DNA from: Gammaproteobacteria bacterium
GTDB lineage: Bacteria > Pseudomonadota > Gammaproteobacteria > Chromatiales > Chromatiaceae
Assembly (NCBI GenBank): GCA_019136395.1
Contig: JAGVUH010000021.1
Coordinates: 1 to 10,198, forward strand
Reading direction: 5' to 3'
DNA length: 10,198 bases
Below, piece by piece: positions 1 through 7,474 of the stretch. The position numbers were made by a program, and so were the translations under genes. The notes under the pieces were generated by a model, which had not been told where the DNA came from, did not search any database, and saw only the letters and a program-made list of their open reading frames with translations. Each line of letters opens with the position of its first letter. Position 1 is the stretch's first letter.

Positions 1-1308
1 TTCAGCCTGCTGGCGGGCATGCGCTCCAGCGGCGGCATGGCCATCGCCGTCCTCAAGCACTGGGACGAACGCCCCGGCCCGGCGAGCAGCGCCGAGGCCG
101 TGCTGGCGCGGGTCCAGCCCCGGCTCCTGTCCATCCCCCAGGCGACGGTCTTCGCCTTCGCCGCGCCGCCGATTCAGGGCCTGGGCACCGCCGGCGGTAT
201 CGAGATGGAACTGCTCGACCTGGCCGGTCAGCCCCCGGAGGAACTGGCCCAGGCCCTCCAGGGCTTCATCATCCACGCCAACGAGGACCCGCGCCTGCGG
301 CGCGCCATGTCCACCTTCAGTGCCCAGACCCCTCAGATCTTCCTCGACATCAATCGTGAGAAGGCCGAGGCCCTGGGGGTGCGTCTGTCCGACCTCTTCC
401 TGACCCTCCAGGCCAACCTGGGGGCCCTCTACGTCAACGATTTCAACCTCTTTGGCCGTACCTTCCGGGTCTTCCTCCAGGCCGACGCCCCCTTCCGCAT
501 GACCCCCGAGGATATCAACCAGCTCCATGTGCGCAACAACCGCGGCGAGATGGTGCCGGTCCAGTCCCTGGTGACGGCGGAGCCCATGCTCGGCCCGGAG
601 AGCACCCGGCGCTTCAACCTCTTCCGCGCCGCCAGCGTCAACGTGACCCCGGTCGGCAGTACCGGCGAGGGCATCGCCGCCCTGGAGGAGATCGCCCGCG
701 GCAGCCTGCCCCCTGGCTTCGGCATCGACTGGAGCGGCACCACCTTCCAGGAGGTCCAGGCGGGCGGCGAGGCGGCGGTCGTGCTCCTGCTGGCCCTGCT
801 GCTGGTCTATCTCTTCCTGGTGGCCCAGTACGAAAGCTGGACCGTGCCCCTGTCCGTCATCCTCTCGGTGGTCATCGCCGCCGTGGGTGGCCTGGCGGCG
901 ACCTGGCTGACGGGGCTGGACAACAACGTCTACACCCAGATCGGGCTGGTAATGCTGATCGGCCTGGCGAGCAAGAACGCCATCCTTATCGTCGAGTTCG
1001 CCAAGCAGTTGCGCGAGGAGGGCCTGCCGATCCAGCAGGCGGCCGCCGACGCGGCGCGCCTCCGCTACCGGGCGGTGCTGATGACGGCGGTAAGCTTCAT
1101 CCTCGGCATGCTGCCCCTGGTCCTGACCACCGGCGCCGGGGCCGCCAGCCAGGTCTCCCTGGGCGTGGTGGTCCTGGGGGGCATGATCGCGGCCACCGTC
1201 CTCGGCATCATCGTCATCCCGCCCCTCTACGTCTTCGTCCAGACCCTGCGTGAGCGGGTCAAGGGGACCGCAGCCGTGGCAAAGCCCATCGAGCCCGCGG
1301 AGCACTGA
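1..1308 (+). CDS. RND-family multidrug efflux permease (AcrB-like), C-terminal part, 5' truncated by window
   Basis: The reading frame is open from base 1 (FSLLAG then MRSSGG), so the ATG at 19 is internal and the gene starts outside the window. The 435 visible residues match the C-terminal part of AcrB-type inner-membrane proton/drug antiporters. The porter/docking region comes first, with AcrB-like stretches such as VFAFAAPPI, INREKAEALGV, LYVNDFN and MVPVQSLV. A block of hydrophobic helices follows from about base 765, including the conserved AQYESW, IGLASKNAILIVEFAK and PLVLTTGAGA segments. The lysine of ASKNAI (codon 973-975) corresponds to the TM10 lysine of the AcrB proton relay. The two TM4 aspartates would lie upstream, outside the window. 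Such pumps work with a periplasmic adaptor and an outer-membrane channel, usually encoded nearby; neither is visible. The substrate cannot be inferred. The end at TGA is secure. Confidence 0.95.
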   Translation, partial: FSLLAGMRSSGGMAIAVLKHWDERPGPASSAEAVLARVQPRLLSIPQATVFAFAAPPIQGLGTAGGIEMELLDLAGQPPEELAQALQGFIIHANEDPRLRRAMSTFSAQTPQIFLDINREKAEALGVRLSDLFLTLQANLGALYVNDFNLFGRTFRVFLQADAPFRMTPEDINQLHVRNNRGEMVPVQSLVTAEPMLGPESTRRFNLFRAASVNVTPVGSTGEGIAALEEIARGSLPPGFGIDWSGTTFQEVQAGGEAAVVLLLALLLVYLFLVAQYESWTVPLSVILSVVIAAVGGLAATWLTGLDNNVYTQIGLVMLIGLASKNAILIVEFAKQLREEGLPIQQAAADAARLRYRAVLMTAVSFILGMLPLVLTTGAGAASQVSLGVVVLGGMIAATVLGIIVIPPLYVFVQTLRERVKGTAAVAKPIEPAEH

Positions 1309-1374
1309 GGCCCTATCGTTTCCCGGACGGGTTGATATACCGAACGACCTGAGAAACCCGGGGTTCCCGCGGCC

Positions 1375-4236
1375 ATGCCCTGGTGGCTGTTGCTCATCCT
1401 CGCGCTGGGCCTGGGAGGCGGCCCGGCGGGGGCGGCGTCTGGGCCGCCGCCCCTCGATCTGGCCGGTGGTGGCGAGGAAACGCGGCTGACGGACCGGCTC
1501 TGGCTGCTCAAGGAGGCCCCGGACCAGCCCCTGACCGCCGCGGAGGCCCTCGCCGCGGGGGGCTGGGAGGAGACGAATCCCGCCAACCTGAGTTCGGCCT
1601 ATCGGCCGGCAACGGTCTGGCTGCGGGGGGAAGTCCGGAACGGTGGCGCGGACACCCTTCACCGCTGGCTGGTGGTCCTGCCCTGGCAACTGCGTGACGT
1701 CCAGTTGTTCCTGGTCGATACCGACACCGGCGCCATCCTGACGCACCAGCGCGCGGGTCTCGACCTGCCCCGCGCGGACCTCGTGATCGACACCGTCCAC
1801 CCGACCTTCCCGCTCACCCTGGCGCCAGAGGAAACCCGGACCCTGCTGCTGCGGGTCCAGGACCGGAGCTTCCTCGGCCTCACGGTGCGCGGCGTGGACC
1901 CGGAGCGCTACGCCGCCGGGCAGGCCCGGCTGCGCGATGGCTATCTCGTCTTTGCCGGCTTCGTCCTCGCCATCCTGGTCGTGCTGCTGCTCTGGGGCGA
2001 CTGGCGCTTCGCCCTGGCCAGCGCCTGGCTCGGCGCGATCGTCCTCTTCGAACTCTCCTATGAGATGCCGCTGCTGCTCAGCCTCTGGCCGGGGCTGCGG
2101 CCGCACATGATCTCGGTGTTCACCATCACCGGCGCCCTGACCGTCGCCATTTTCGCCCTGGCCTCCCTGGTGTTCCTGGAGCTCTACCGTCAGCGCCCGT
2201 GGCGCCTCCTCTATGGGCTCCTCATCGGCGTCATCCTGATCGCGGCCTTCGCCACCCCCCTGACCGAACACACTCAGTTCACCCGGTGGGTGACGGTTCG
2301 CCTGACCCTGGTGCTCGCCCTCCTCTGGCCCCTGTCGGTCGCCTTCGGCCCCCGCCGCCGGGGCCGCTATCAGTGGGGTGTCCTGATCCTGCTGACCGGG
2401 TCCTGGCTGGTGATCGTGGTGCGCATCCTGACCTCGACCGGCCTCCTGCCCCGCATCCACGACGATACCCTGATCCTGACCTATCGGCTGATGCCCCTGA
2501 GCCTGATCCTCGGCATCATCCTGCTGGACCGGCTCGACCGGCGGCAGGCCGAACGGGCGCGGGAACGGGAACTGCTGGCCAGCCGGGAGGCGGCGCGCCA
2601 GGCCCTCATCGATCGGCAGCAGGAGGAAAATCTGCGACTGACGGCGGCGGTGGAGCAACAGACCCGCTCCTTGCGCGCGGCGACCCTGCGAGCGGAGGAG
2701 AGCAGTCAGGCGAAGTCCGCCTTTCTCTCCACGGTGAGCCATGAGTTGCGCGCCCCCCTGCACGATATCCTTGGCTATGCCCAGTTGCTGGCCCGTCAGG
2801 TCCCGCCCACCGCGCGGGATCACCTGGGGGTCATCCAGGACAGCGCCAACCGCCTGCTGCACCTGATCGGTGACATCCTGGCCTTCAGCCGCGGCGAGGC
2901 CAAGCCCACGCGGCTCGATCCGGCCCCCCTGTCCCTGACCCAGTTGGCCCTCCACCTGGGTGAGGTCTGCCGCCCGCTGGCCGCCCGCGGCGACAATGTC
3001 CTCACCACCCGGGTGGGCATCGGCGACGGGGATTGGGTCATGGCCGACGAGCAGCGGCTGACGCAGATCCTGCGTAATCTGCTGGAAAACGCCTGCAAGT
3101 TCACCCAGGGCGGGACCATCGAGCTGGGCATCGTCCTGGCGGAGTCGCCGCCCCTGGCATCCGGGGCGACCCCATCCACCGAGATGGGGGAAGTGGGATG
3201 GGTAAGCGCTGGTGACGGGAAGGCAGCGGCACCTCCGCAGGCCTGCGGCTCCGGGGACGGACAGGGACCTGCGTCTGGAGCTATTCACCTGGCGTTTTAC
3301 GTCACCGATACCGGCGTGGGCATCCCCGAGGCGGAGCTGGCGACGATCTTCGAGCCCTTCCGGCGGCTCGATCGTTACCAGCGGGTCCCCGGCCTGGGCC
3401 TGGGCCTGGCGATCGCCCAGCAATTGACCAACGCCATGGGCGGGCGGATCCAGGTGCGGAGTAGCCAGGGCGTCACCCATGGCAGCACCTTCCGCTTTGA
3501 GTTGCGCCTGCCCCGCTGCGCGCCCCAGGAGGAAGGCGGGGCCACCGAACGGGTCCCGATCGGCTATCGCGGACGGCGCCGGACCCTGCTCATCGCCGAT
3601 GACTTCGCCACCAGCCGTCAGTACCTGGCGGAACGCTGCCGGGCCTGGGGTTTCGCCGTCCTGCTGGCGGAGGATGGCGCCCAGGCCCTGGCCCTGGCGC
3701 GCAAGGCCGATCCGCCCCTGGACGCGGCCCTGGTCGATCAGTTCATGCCCTATCTCGACGGCTGGGGATTTCTGCGCGGCGTACGCGAGTCGGTCCAGCA
3801 CCAGGACCTGCCAGTGGTCCTCATCTCGGCGGCCCCCCGGCAGCCGCCGGCGGCCTTTCCCCCCGATCTGGACTTCGACGCTGACGCCATGAAACCCCTG
3901 GCCGAGACCCGCCTGGCGCGGATTCTGGGAGAGGTCCTGCGCCTGGAGTGGGAGTATGAAAGCGAAGCTCCCCCGGAGCCGGACAAGACCCTCACCGATG
4001 GCGCCGCCCTCGCCGCGACCTGCCCGGCCGGGGAACTGGACACCTTCCGCCACCGCATCGCCCTCGGCCAGATCATGGCCATCCAGCATTGGGCCCAGGG
4101 GATGGCCGACCGCTATCCGGAGCGGGAGGCGGTGTGGCAGGAAATCCTGCGCCTCTGTGGTCTGGTCGATCTCCACGGCCTGCGGCGGCTGGCGGAGACC
4201 TGGGGCGAAGCGTCAAGAGCAGGCACCTCCTCTTAA
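1375..4236 (+). CDS. 7TMR-DISM-type hybrid sensor histidine kinase with C-terminal receiver
   Basis: This 953-aa protein is a membrane-bound hybrid kinase. Domains in order: a signal peptide (residues 1-22, MPWWLLLILALGLGG...AGAAS); a periplasmic beta-rich domain resembling 7TMR-DISM extracellular domain 2 (about 30-185); a multi-helix membrane region (about 190-384); a coiled linker rich in Arg/Glu/Gln (385-445); a HisKA domain with the H-box STVSHELRAPL (phospho-acceptor His456); a HATPase domain with N-box Asn572 in LLENACKF, G1 box DTGVGIP (Asp645) and G2 box GLGLGLAI (from 673); and a receiver domain with acidic pair Asp742-Asp743, phospho-acceptor Asp788 and Lys840. Residues 860-953 form a helical tail without a convincing HPt histidine motif. 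An Ala/Gly/Pro-rich insert of about 45 residues (590-635) interrupts the ATPase domain. No separate response regulator lies next to it, so its output partner is unknown. The ATG at 1375 is chosen because it begins the signal peptide and follows the pump gene by 66 bp; no strong ribosome site is visible. The ligand is unknown. Confidence 0.93.
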   Translation: MPWWLLLILALGLGGGPAGAASGPPPLDLAGGGEETRLTDRLWLLKEAPDQPLTAAEALAAGGWEETNPANLSSAYRPATVWLRGEVRNGGADTLHRWLVVLPWQLRDVQLFLVDTDTGAILTHQRAGLDLPRADLVIDTVHPTFPLTLAPEETRTLLLRVQDRSFLGLTVRGVDPERYAAGQARLRDGYLVFAGFVLAILVVLLLWGDWRFALASAWLGAIVLFELSYEMPLLLSLWPGLRPHMISVFTITGALTVAIFALASLVFLELYRQRPWRLLYGLLIGVILIAAFATPLTEHTQFTRWVTVRLTLVLALLWPLSVAFGPRRRGRYQWGVLILLTGSWLVIVVRILTSTGLLPRIHDDTLILTYRLMPLSLILGIILLDRLDRRQAERARERELLASREAARQALIDRQQEENLRLTAAVEQQTRSLRAATLRAEESSQAKSAFLSTVSHELRAPLHDILGYAQLLARQVPPTARDHLGVIQDSANRLLHLIGDILAFSRGEAKPTRLDPAPLSLTQLALHLGEVCRPLAARGDNVLTTRVGIGDGDWVMADEQRLTQILRNLLENACKFTQGGTIELGIVLAESPPLASGATPSTEMGEVGWVSAGDGKAAAPPQACGSGDGQGPASGAIHLAFYVTDTGVGIPEAELATIFEPFRRLDRYQRVPGLGLGLAIAQQLTNAMGGRIQVRSSQGVTHGSTFRFELRLPRCAPQEEGGATERVPIGYRGRRRTLLIADDFATSRQYLAERCRAWGFAVLLAEDGAQALALARKADPPLDAALVDQFMPYLDGWGFLRGVRESVQHQDLPVVLISAAPRQPPAAFPPDLDFDADAMKPLAETRLARILGEVLRLEWEYESEAPPEPDKTLTDGAALAATCPAGELDTFRHRIALGQIMAIQHWAQGMADRYPEREAVWQEILRLCGLVDLHGLRRLAETWGEASRAGTSS
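3235..3248. repeat. Perfect 14-bp palindrome inside the kinase ATPase-domain insert
   Basis: CCGCAGGCCTGCGG equals its own reverse complement. It lies within the low-complexity coding insert of the histidine kinase gene (3142-3279). It may be the remains of a small inserted repeat element, or it may be chance in GC-rich DNA. Confidence 0.5.
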
Positions 4237-4247
4237 AGTAACGCCAT

Positions 4248-4279
4248 CGTCTCCCGAGAGCCGTGATCATCGGGAGGCG
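4248..4279. terminator. Stem-loop between convergent genes, possible bidirectional terminator
   Basis: The arms CGTCTCCCGA (4248-4257) and TCGGGAGGCG (4270-4279) pair over 10 positions, with one G-T wobble and a 12-nt loop. The hairpin lies 12 bp after the kinase stop and between it and the converging hipA gene. No T-run follows on either strand, so it is not a textbook intrinsic terminator. It could instead act as an mRNA 3' stabiliser. Confidence 0.4.
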
Positions 4280-4294
4280 TCTGGTACAACACTG

Positions 4295-4319
4295 GCCTCT
4301 CCCTCACGCGAGGAGGGGC
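4295..4319. terminator. Second stem-loop directly downstream of hipA
   Basis: GCCTCTCC (4295-4302) pairs with GGAGGGGC (4312-4319) over 8 positions with one wobble and a 9-nt loop. It begins three bases past the hipA stop on the minus strand. No T-run follows it in either direction. It probably serves as the 3' end structure of the hipBA message, but this rests on position alone. Confidence 0.35.
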
Positions 4320-4321
4320 GG

Positions 4322-5584
4322 TTAAGTGGCTGGATCAGACTCGCTCAAGCGCCGGGCCGTGAGCGCCGAACGTTGCTCGATCAGGGCGACGATTTGCGCC
4401 ACCAAGGGCTCGTTGACGAATTCGGTCGTGGTCTGCAAGGCGCGTGCTGCCCGCGGCAGCATCCGTAACATGCCAAGGATGCGCTTGCGGGTCTGCGCGC
4501 GCGACAAACCGGCCTCCGCGGCAAATTGGTCCCAATGCCTGGCCTGAATTTCGCTAAACCGGTACTTGCCGCCCAGCTTCATGGCCATTTTCGGCGTCAG
4601 ATGGGGATAGACCGCCGTCGACAGCAGGTCGTACAGCGGTGCCAATACCGGGGATGCGCTGGTATGGAGCAGTGAGAAATTCTTGGCATGGGCGTCGTGG
4701 TTGCCTATCAGCGCGTTGAACACCACGCCATCCAGGAGTCGCAGAACCTGAGGGGCGCTGGGACGGGTGACGCGCCGCACCAGGTCAAAACAGGCCTTCA
4801 GGTCCGGCCCACCTTCGCTCTGGTATTTCAACTCGGGAATGACGCCCAAGGCCTGACAGAAATCCTCCTGGTGGAGACGCTGGGGTAGGCCGTGCGCATC
4901 CACTTGGCGGTCGTAGCGAGTGACCAGCAACAGGCGGCGGTCGCCCAGGTCGAACAGGCGGGCTGGCGCGGCGGTCAAGTGCATCGCGCCAGCCAGCGCC
5001 AGGCAGAAGCCTTCGTTGATAACGCTGGCCGTGACCGCTGGAATCGGTGGTTTAAGGATATGGGTGCTGGGCCTGCCGTTGAGCGGCAGTCCGATGCGCT
5101 GGCCGTCAAAGACCACGGGAAGCTTGTCCTGCGCCCCTGCCAGGGAGAGGCGCAGTCCGTCCTGGCCGGCTAGCATGGGCCGGTGGGGCAGTTCCTCAAG
5201 CAGGGCCATCAACCGATCCTCGTCCAGCCACTGCACGTCGCCCAGAGCAACGGGCGCCGGGCGCTCAGTGGCTGGCAGCAAGCTGATAGCCCCGGCGCAT
5301 TCACCCCCAAGGGCCGTCAGCAAGGCGAAGTCGTTTTGACCGGAAACCTGGAGGTAGCGGGCAATGAGGCGGCGTAGATGGCCTTCCGGCAGCAGGCCGG
5401 CAAAAAAGGGACGACATTGATGGTCATCAAAGGTCTCTGCCTGAAGTGGCAAGGAGCAGGACAAAGCGACCGCCCGTGGTTCGGCCAGCCAGTCGGGGTT
5501 ATACCGAAAACTCAGCCGGCCGCCAGCCAGCGCAAGCGTGCCGACCCGAGCGTCCGACAGCCAGACCGCCAGTTCAGGCGCCAT
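4322..5584 (-). CDS. hipA: HipA-family serine/threonine kinase toxin
   Basis: This 420-aa protein aligns with E. coli HipA by recall along most of its length. HipA phosphorylates glutamyl-tRNA synthetase and causes growth arrest and persistence. Matching features are the N-terminal LAVWLSDARVGTL subdomain, the glycine-rich LSLAGAQDK loop (Ser147, equivalent to the autophosphorylated Ser150), THILKPP with ATP-binding Lys178, LHQEDFCQALG, the catalytic GNHDAHAKNFS (Asp297), and metal-binding YDLLS (Asp319). All key residues are present, so the kinase should be active. The ATG at 5584 is preferred because a GAGGGGG ribosome site lies 6 nt upstream and E. coli HipA starts at the same point (MPKLVTW). 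A GTG at 5620, overlapping the hipB stop as GTGA, would add 12 residues and is the alternative. It is co-transcribed with hipB, whose product would neutralise it. The target in this organism is inferred, not shown. Confidence 0.93.
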   Translation of the reverse strand: MAPELAVWLSDARVGTLALAGGRLSFRYNPDWLAEPRAVALSCSLPLQAETFDDHQCRPFFAGLLPEGHLRRLIARYLQVSGQNDFALLTALGGECAGAISLLPATERPAPVALGDVQWLDEDRLMALLEELPHRPMLAGQDGLRLSLAGAQDKLPVVFDGQRIGLPLNGRPSTHILKPPIPAVTASVINEGFCLALAGAMHLTAAPARLFDLGDRRLLLVTRYDRQVDAHGLPQRLHQEDFCQALGVIPELKYQSEGGPDLKACFDLVRRVTRPSAPQVLRLLDGVVFNALIGNHDAHAKNFSLLHTSASPVLAPLYDLLSTAVYPHLTPKMAMKLGGKYRFSEIQARHWDQFAAEAGLSRAQTRKRILGMLRMLPRAARALQTTTEFVNEPLVAQIVALIEQRSALTARRLSESDPAT

Positions 5585-5590
5585 GCGCTG

Positions 5591-5597
5591 CCCCCTC
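5591..5597 (-). promoter_or_regulatory. Ribosome binding site deciding the hipA start
   Basis: On the minus strand GAGGGGG ends 6 nt before the ATG at 5584. This is a strong Shine-Dalgarno sequence at good spacing and favours that ATG over the upstream GTG at 5620. Confidence 0.6.
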
Positions 5598-5616
5598 AAG
5601 ACCGAAAAGCTGGACC

Positions 5617-5850
5617 TCACGCATCATGGTTTGTACCCCCGAGGCCGGTTATCCGCACCTCGCCACCCAGGGCGTCGATGACCCGCAGCACTTGCGCAAG
5701 CCTTACGGTGGGCTTGCCGGCCTCCAGATCGACGATGAAGCGCACACCCACGCCAGCGGCCAGGGCCAGATCCGACTGGGTCAGTTGCAGGTGCTTGCGG
5801 GCGGCGCGGAGTGTCGCGCCCAGGGTTTGGGGAGTATCGATGTGAACCAT
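5617..5850 (-). CDS. hipB: HipB-like antitoxin, XRE-family DNA-binding protein
   Basis: This 77-aa protein carries a helix-turn-helix of the Cro/C1 (XRE) class across most of its length: LGATLRAARKHLQLTQSDLALAAGV followed by the recognition-helix area VGVRFIVDLEAGKPTV. Its short C-terminal strand (GGEVRITGLGG) resembles the HipB tail region. HipB dimers bind HipA and repress their own operon. The gene lies directly upstream of hipA in the usual hipB-hipA order; its stop at 5617 is 32 bp before the preferred hipA ATG. The ATG at 5850 is chosen over an in-frame GTG at 5856 (which would add MR) because it is the standard codon; neither has a clear Shine-Dalgarno sequence. The near-palindrome immediately upstream (5863-5890) is the likely operator for autoregulation. 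Confidence 0.9.
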   Translation of the reverse strand: MVHIDTPQTLGATLRAARKHLQLTQSDLALAAGVGVRFIVDLEAGKPTVRLAQVLRVIDALGGEVRITGLGGTNHDA

Positions 5851-5862
5851 GCGCACGGCCAG

Positions 5863-5890
5863 CCATAGTTTCCCGTTCGGGAAATTATGG
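5863..5890 (-). promoter_or_regulatory. 28-bp near-perfect inverted repeat upstream of hipB: candidate HipB operator overlapping the promoter
   Basis: The outer arms CCATA (5863-5867) and TATGG (5886-5890) and the inner arms TTTCCCG (5869-5875) and CGGGAAA (5878-5884) are all mutually complementary. Twelve of 14 pairs match; only the central TT and one flanking pair fail. A minus-strand CATAAT (5889-5884), a plausible -10 box, lies inside one arm, so a bound dimer would block RNA polymerase. E. coli HipB sites have the pattern TATCC-N8-GGATA; here the core is TTTCC-N6-GGAAA, similar but not identical. No convincing -35 is visible. The operator role is inferred from symmetry and position. Confidence 0.65.
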
Positions 5891-6196
5891 CTCAGGAGCG
5901 TTGCGCGGGCGAAAAAATTTACCGATCGGGCATGGCGCTTCGGCGAGTGATGCGCCTGGCGGAGATCAAGGGCATGTATGGCTTGGGGCGGCGCTGGAGT
6001 TCATCGCGGAGGATGGAAAAATGCTGGAAGCAGCACGGCCATGGCGCACTGGATGATGACTACAATCAGCTTGACGTGAAATTCACCCGACTCCCTATGT
6101 TAAGTATCCCTTAAGAGATGCCCGGCACAATTCCCCAGTAATCCTGAACCCCAAGCACCTCCCCCCTTGTGGAGGCTCATCGCCGGGCACCTGACC
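5891..6196. other. Intergenic region between divergent hipBA and the redox operon; no supported gene
   Basis: Three overlapping plus-strand open frames cross this stretch (for example 5887-6114, 75 codons, and the tail of 5811-6056), but none has a ribosome site, recognisable domain or plausible start, so none is called. The first part, to about 6060, is still moderately GC-rich and could be worn-down former coding sequence. The last part is AT-richer: 6061-6120 has 25 G/C of 60. It holds the possible promoter described separately. A 5-bp hairpin, CCTCC (6158-6162) with GGAGG (6171-6175), lies just before the first redox gene. Confidence 0.5.
6071..6101 (+). promoter_or_regulatory. Possible promoter with internal palindrome upstream of the redox operon
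   Basis: TTGACG (6071-6076) resembles a -35 box and TATGTT (6096-6101) a -10 box, with a rather long 19-nt spacer. The perfect 11-bp palindrome GTGAA-A-TTCAC (6076-6086) sits in the spacer where a regulator could act. A second small inverted repeat, TTAAG (6100-6104) with CTTAA (6110-6114), follows. The region is the AT-richest intergenic DNA in the window. Promoter assignment is tentative. Confidence 0.35.
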
Positions 6197-7471
6197 ATGA
6201 CATCACTCAGTCTCCTGCTGTGGATCCTGCTGGGCATCGGTCTACAGTTGGCCATTTTTCTGGCGGTGTCGTTTTGGCGACACTGGCAGGTCTATCTGGC
6301 CCTCAAGGCCGGCTTGCCAGACGCTCCGCCTCCCCTCCACCACGAGCCAGAACAGACACGGGGTGGCGGCCCTGAATCCTGGGCGGGCTTCCGGGCCTTG
6401 CAAGTGGCGCGCAAGGTCAGCGAGGACGCGGCGGGGTCCATCTGTTCCTTCTATTTCACGCCGGAGGACGGCAAACCGCTCCCGGCTTTTCTCCCCGGCC
6501 AATTTCTGATCTTCCGCCTGCATGTCCCCGCCGCGGCGGGGGGGACCGAAGCCCTGGTGCGCTGTTACTCCCTGTCCGATGCCCCCGCTCCGGATAGCTA
6601 CCGCGTCACCATCAAGCGGGTAGGACCGCCCCCCGGCACCGAGCATCCGCCGGGCCGGTCCTCGAACTATTTTCACGATCACGTCGAGGTCGGGACCTCC
6701 CTGCAGGTCCGGGCCCCCTCGGGCCACTTTTATCTCGACCGTGGGGAGACCCCCGTCGTCCTCGTCGCGGGGGGGATCGGTATCACGCCCCTGCTGAGCA
6801 TGCTGAATTGGAGTCTGGCCGAACAGCCCGGACGCGAGATCTGGCTCTTCTATGGCGTCCGCGACGGTCGGGAGGCCATCATGCGGGATCACCTGGCGGC
6901 ATTGGCGGCGGCCCACCCGCATTTCCACCCGCGCCTCTGCTTCAGCCAGCCGCGGCCGGACGATCAACTCGGCCGGGATTACCACCACCGGGGGCGGGTG
7001 GATGTCACCCTGTTCCGCCTGGAACTCCCCCTCAGGCCTTTTCACTTCTACGTCTGCGGCCCCACGCCCATGATGGAGAGCCTGATTCCGGCCTTGGAGG
7101 ACTGGGGCGTGCCCCCTGACCGCATCCATTTCGAGGCCTTTGGTCCGGCCTCGATCAGCCGGCGTCAACCCGCCCCAGCGCCAACCGACGCCAGCCGGGT
7201 GACGCCCATGGGTGAAGTCATCCAGGTGAATTTTGCCAAGACGGGCCGACAACTGGCCTGGCCCCCTGGCACCACCAGCCTGTTGGAATTGGCCGAGGCC
7301 AATGGCATCGGCGTGGATTCAGGCTGCCGGGCAGGGAGTTGCGGGACCTGCCAAACGCGGATCAAGGACGGCGAGGTCGTCTATCGCCAGCCGCCGGACT
7401 ATGACCCGGAGCCAGGCACCTGCCTGCTCTGCCTGTGCACGCCGAAGACCCATCTGACCCTGGAGGCCTGA
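6197..7471 (+). CDS. Membrane-anchored FAD/NAD(P)H reductase with C-terminal plant-type 2Fe-2S ferredoxin domain
   Basis: This 424-aa protein begins with one transmembrane helix (about residues 3-26, SLSLLLWILLGIGLQLAIFLAVSFW), then a ferredoxin-NADP reductase module and a ferredoxin module. The FAD motif is RCYSLSDAP (Arg122, Tyr124, Ser125); the NAD(P)-binding side shows VAGGIGITPLLSML (from Gly192) and YVCGPTPMM (Cys287). The 2Fe-2S cluster motif is C-x4-C-x2-C (Cys377, 382, 385), with a fourth ligand in CLLCLC, most likely Cys412. This domain order (FAD, NAD, 2Fe-2S) is that of phthalate dioxygenase reductase-like proteins, but the membrane anchor and the downstream genes suggest it passes electrons into a membrane haem protein rather than an oxygenase. 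The ATG at 6197 begins the hydrophobic helix; an in-frame TTG at 6167 would add 10 residues, and neither has a well-placed ribosome site (GGAGG at 6171 is 21 nt away). NADH versus NADPH preference cannot be read. Confidence 0.92.
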   Translation: MTSLSLLLWILLGIGLQLAIFLAVSFWRHWQVYLALKAGLPDAPPPLHHEPEQTRGGGPESWAGFRALQVARKVSEDAAGSICSFYFTPEDGKPLPAFLPGQFLIFRLHVPAAAGGTEALVRCYSLSDAPAPDSYRVTIKRVGPPPGTEHPPGRSSNYFHDHVEVGTSLQVRAPSGHFYLDRGETPVVLVAGGIGITPLLSMLNWSLAEQPGREIWLFYGVRDGREAIMRDHLAALAAAHPHFHPRLCFSQPRPDDQLGRDYHHRGRVDVTLFRLELPLRPFHFYVCGPTPMMESLIPALEDWGVPPDRIHFEAFGPASISRRQPAPAPTDASRVTPMGEVIQVNFAKTGRQLAWPPGTTSLLELAEANGIGVDSGCRAGSCGTCQTRIKDGEVVYRQPPDYDPEPGTCLLCLCTPKTHLTLEA

Positions 7472-7474
7472 GCG

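Noticed and set aside
3986..4236. Possible HPt phosphotransfer domain at the kinase C-terminus
   Set aside because: The tail contains histidines (for example in IQHWAQ) but not the helical His-x-x-Lys/Arg-Gly pattern of HPt domains.
4073..4270. Small minus-strand frames at the 3' end of the kinase
   Set aside because: They are antisense to a well-supported coding region and have no family signal.
5887..6114. Open frame of 75 codons on the plus strand downstream of the hipB operator
   Set aside because: Its ATG lies inside the palindrome, there is no ribosome site, and the Arg/Met-rich product has no recognisable domain; overlapping frames are equally open.
6100..6145. Sigma-54-type promoter near GGCAC before the redox operon
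   Set aside because: The GGCAC block lacks the matching TTGC element at the required spacing.
6242..7252. Long 336-codon minus-strand open frame opposite the reductase gene
   Set aside because: It mirrors a gene with clear FAD and NAD motifs and its product is low-complexity Gly/Arg-rich; open antisense frames are expected in GC-rich DNA.
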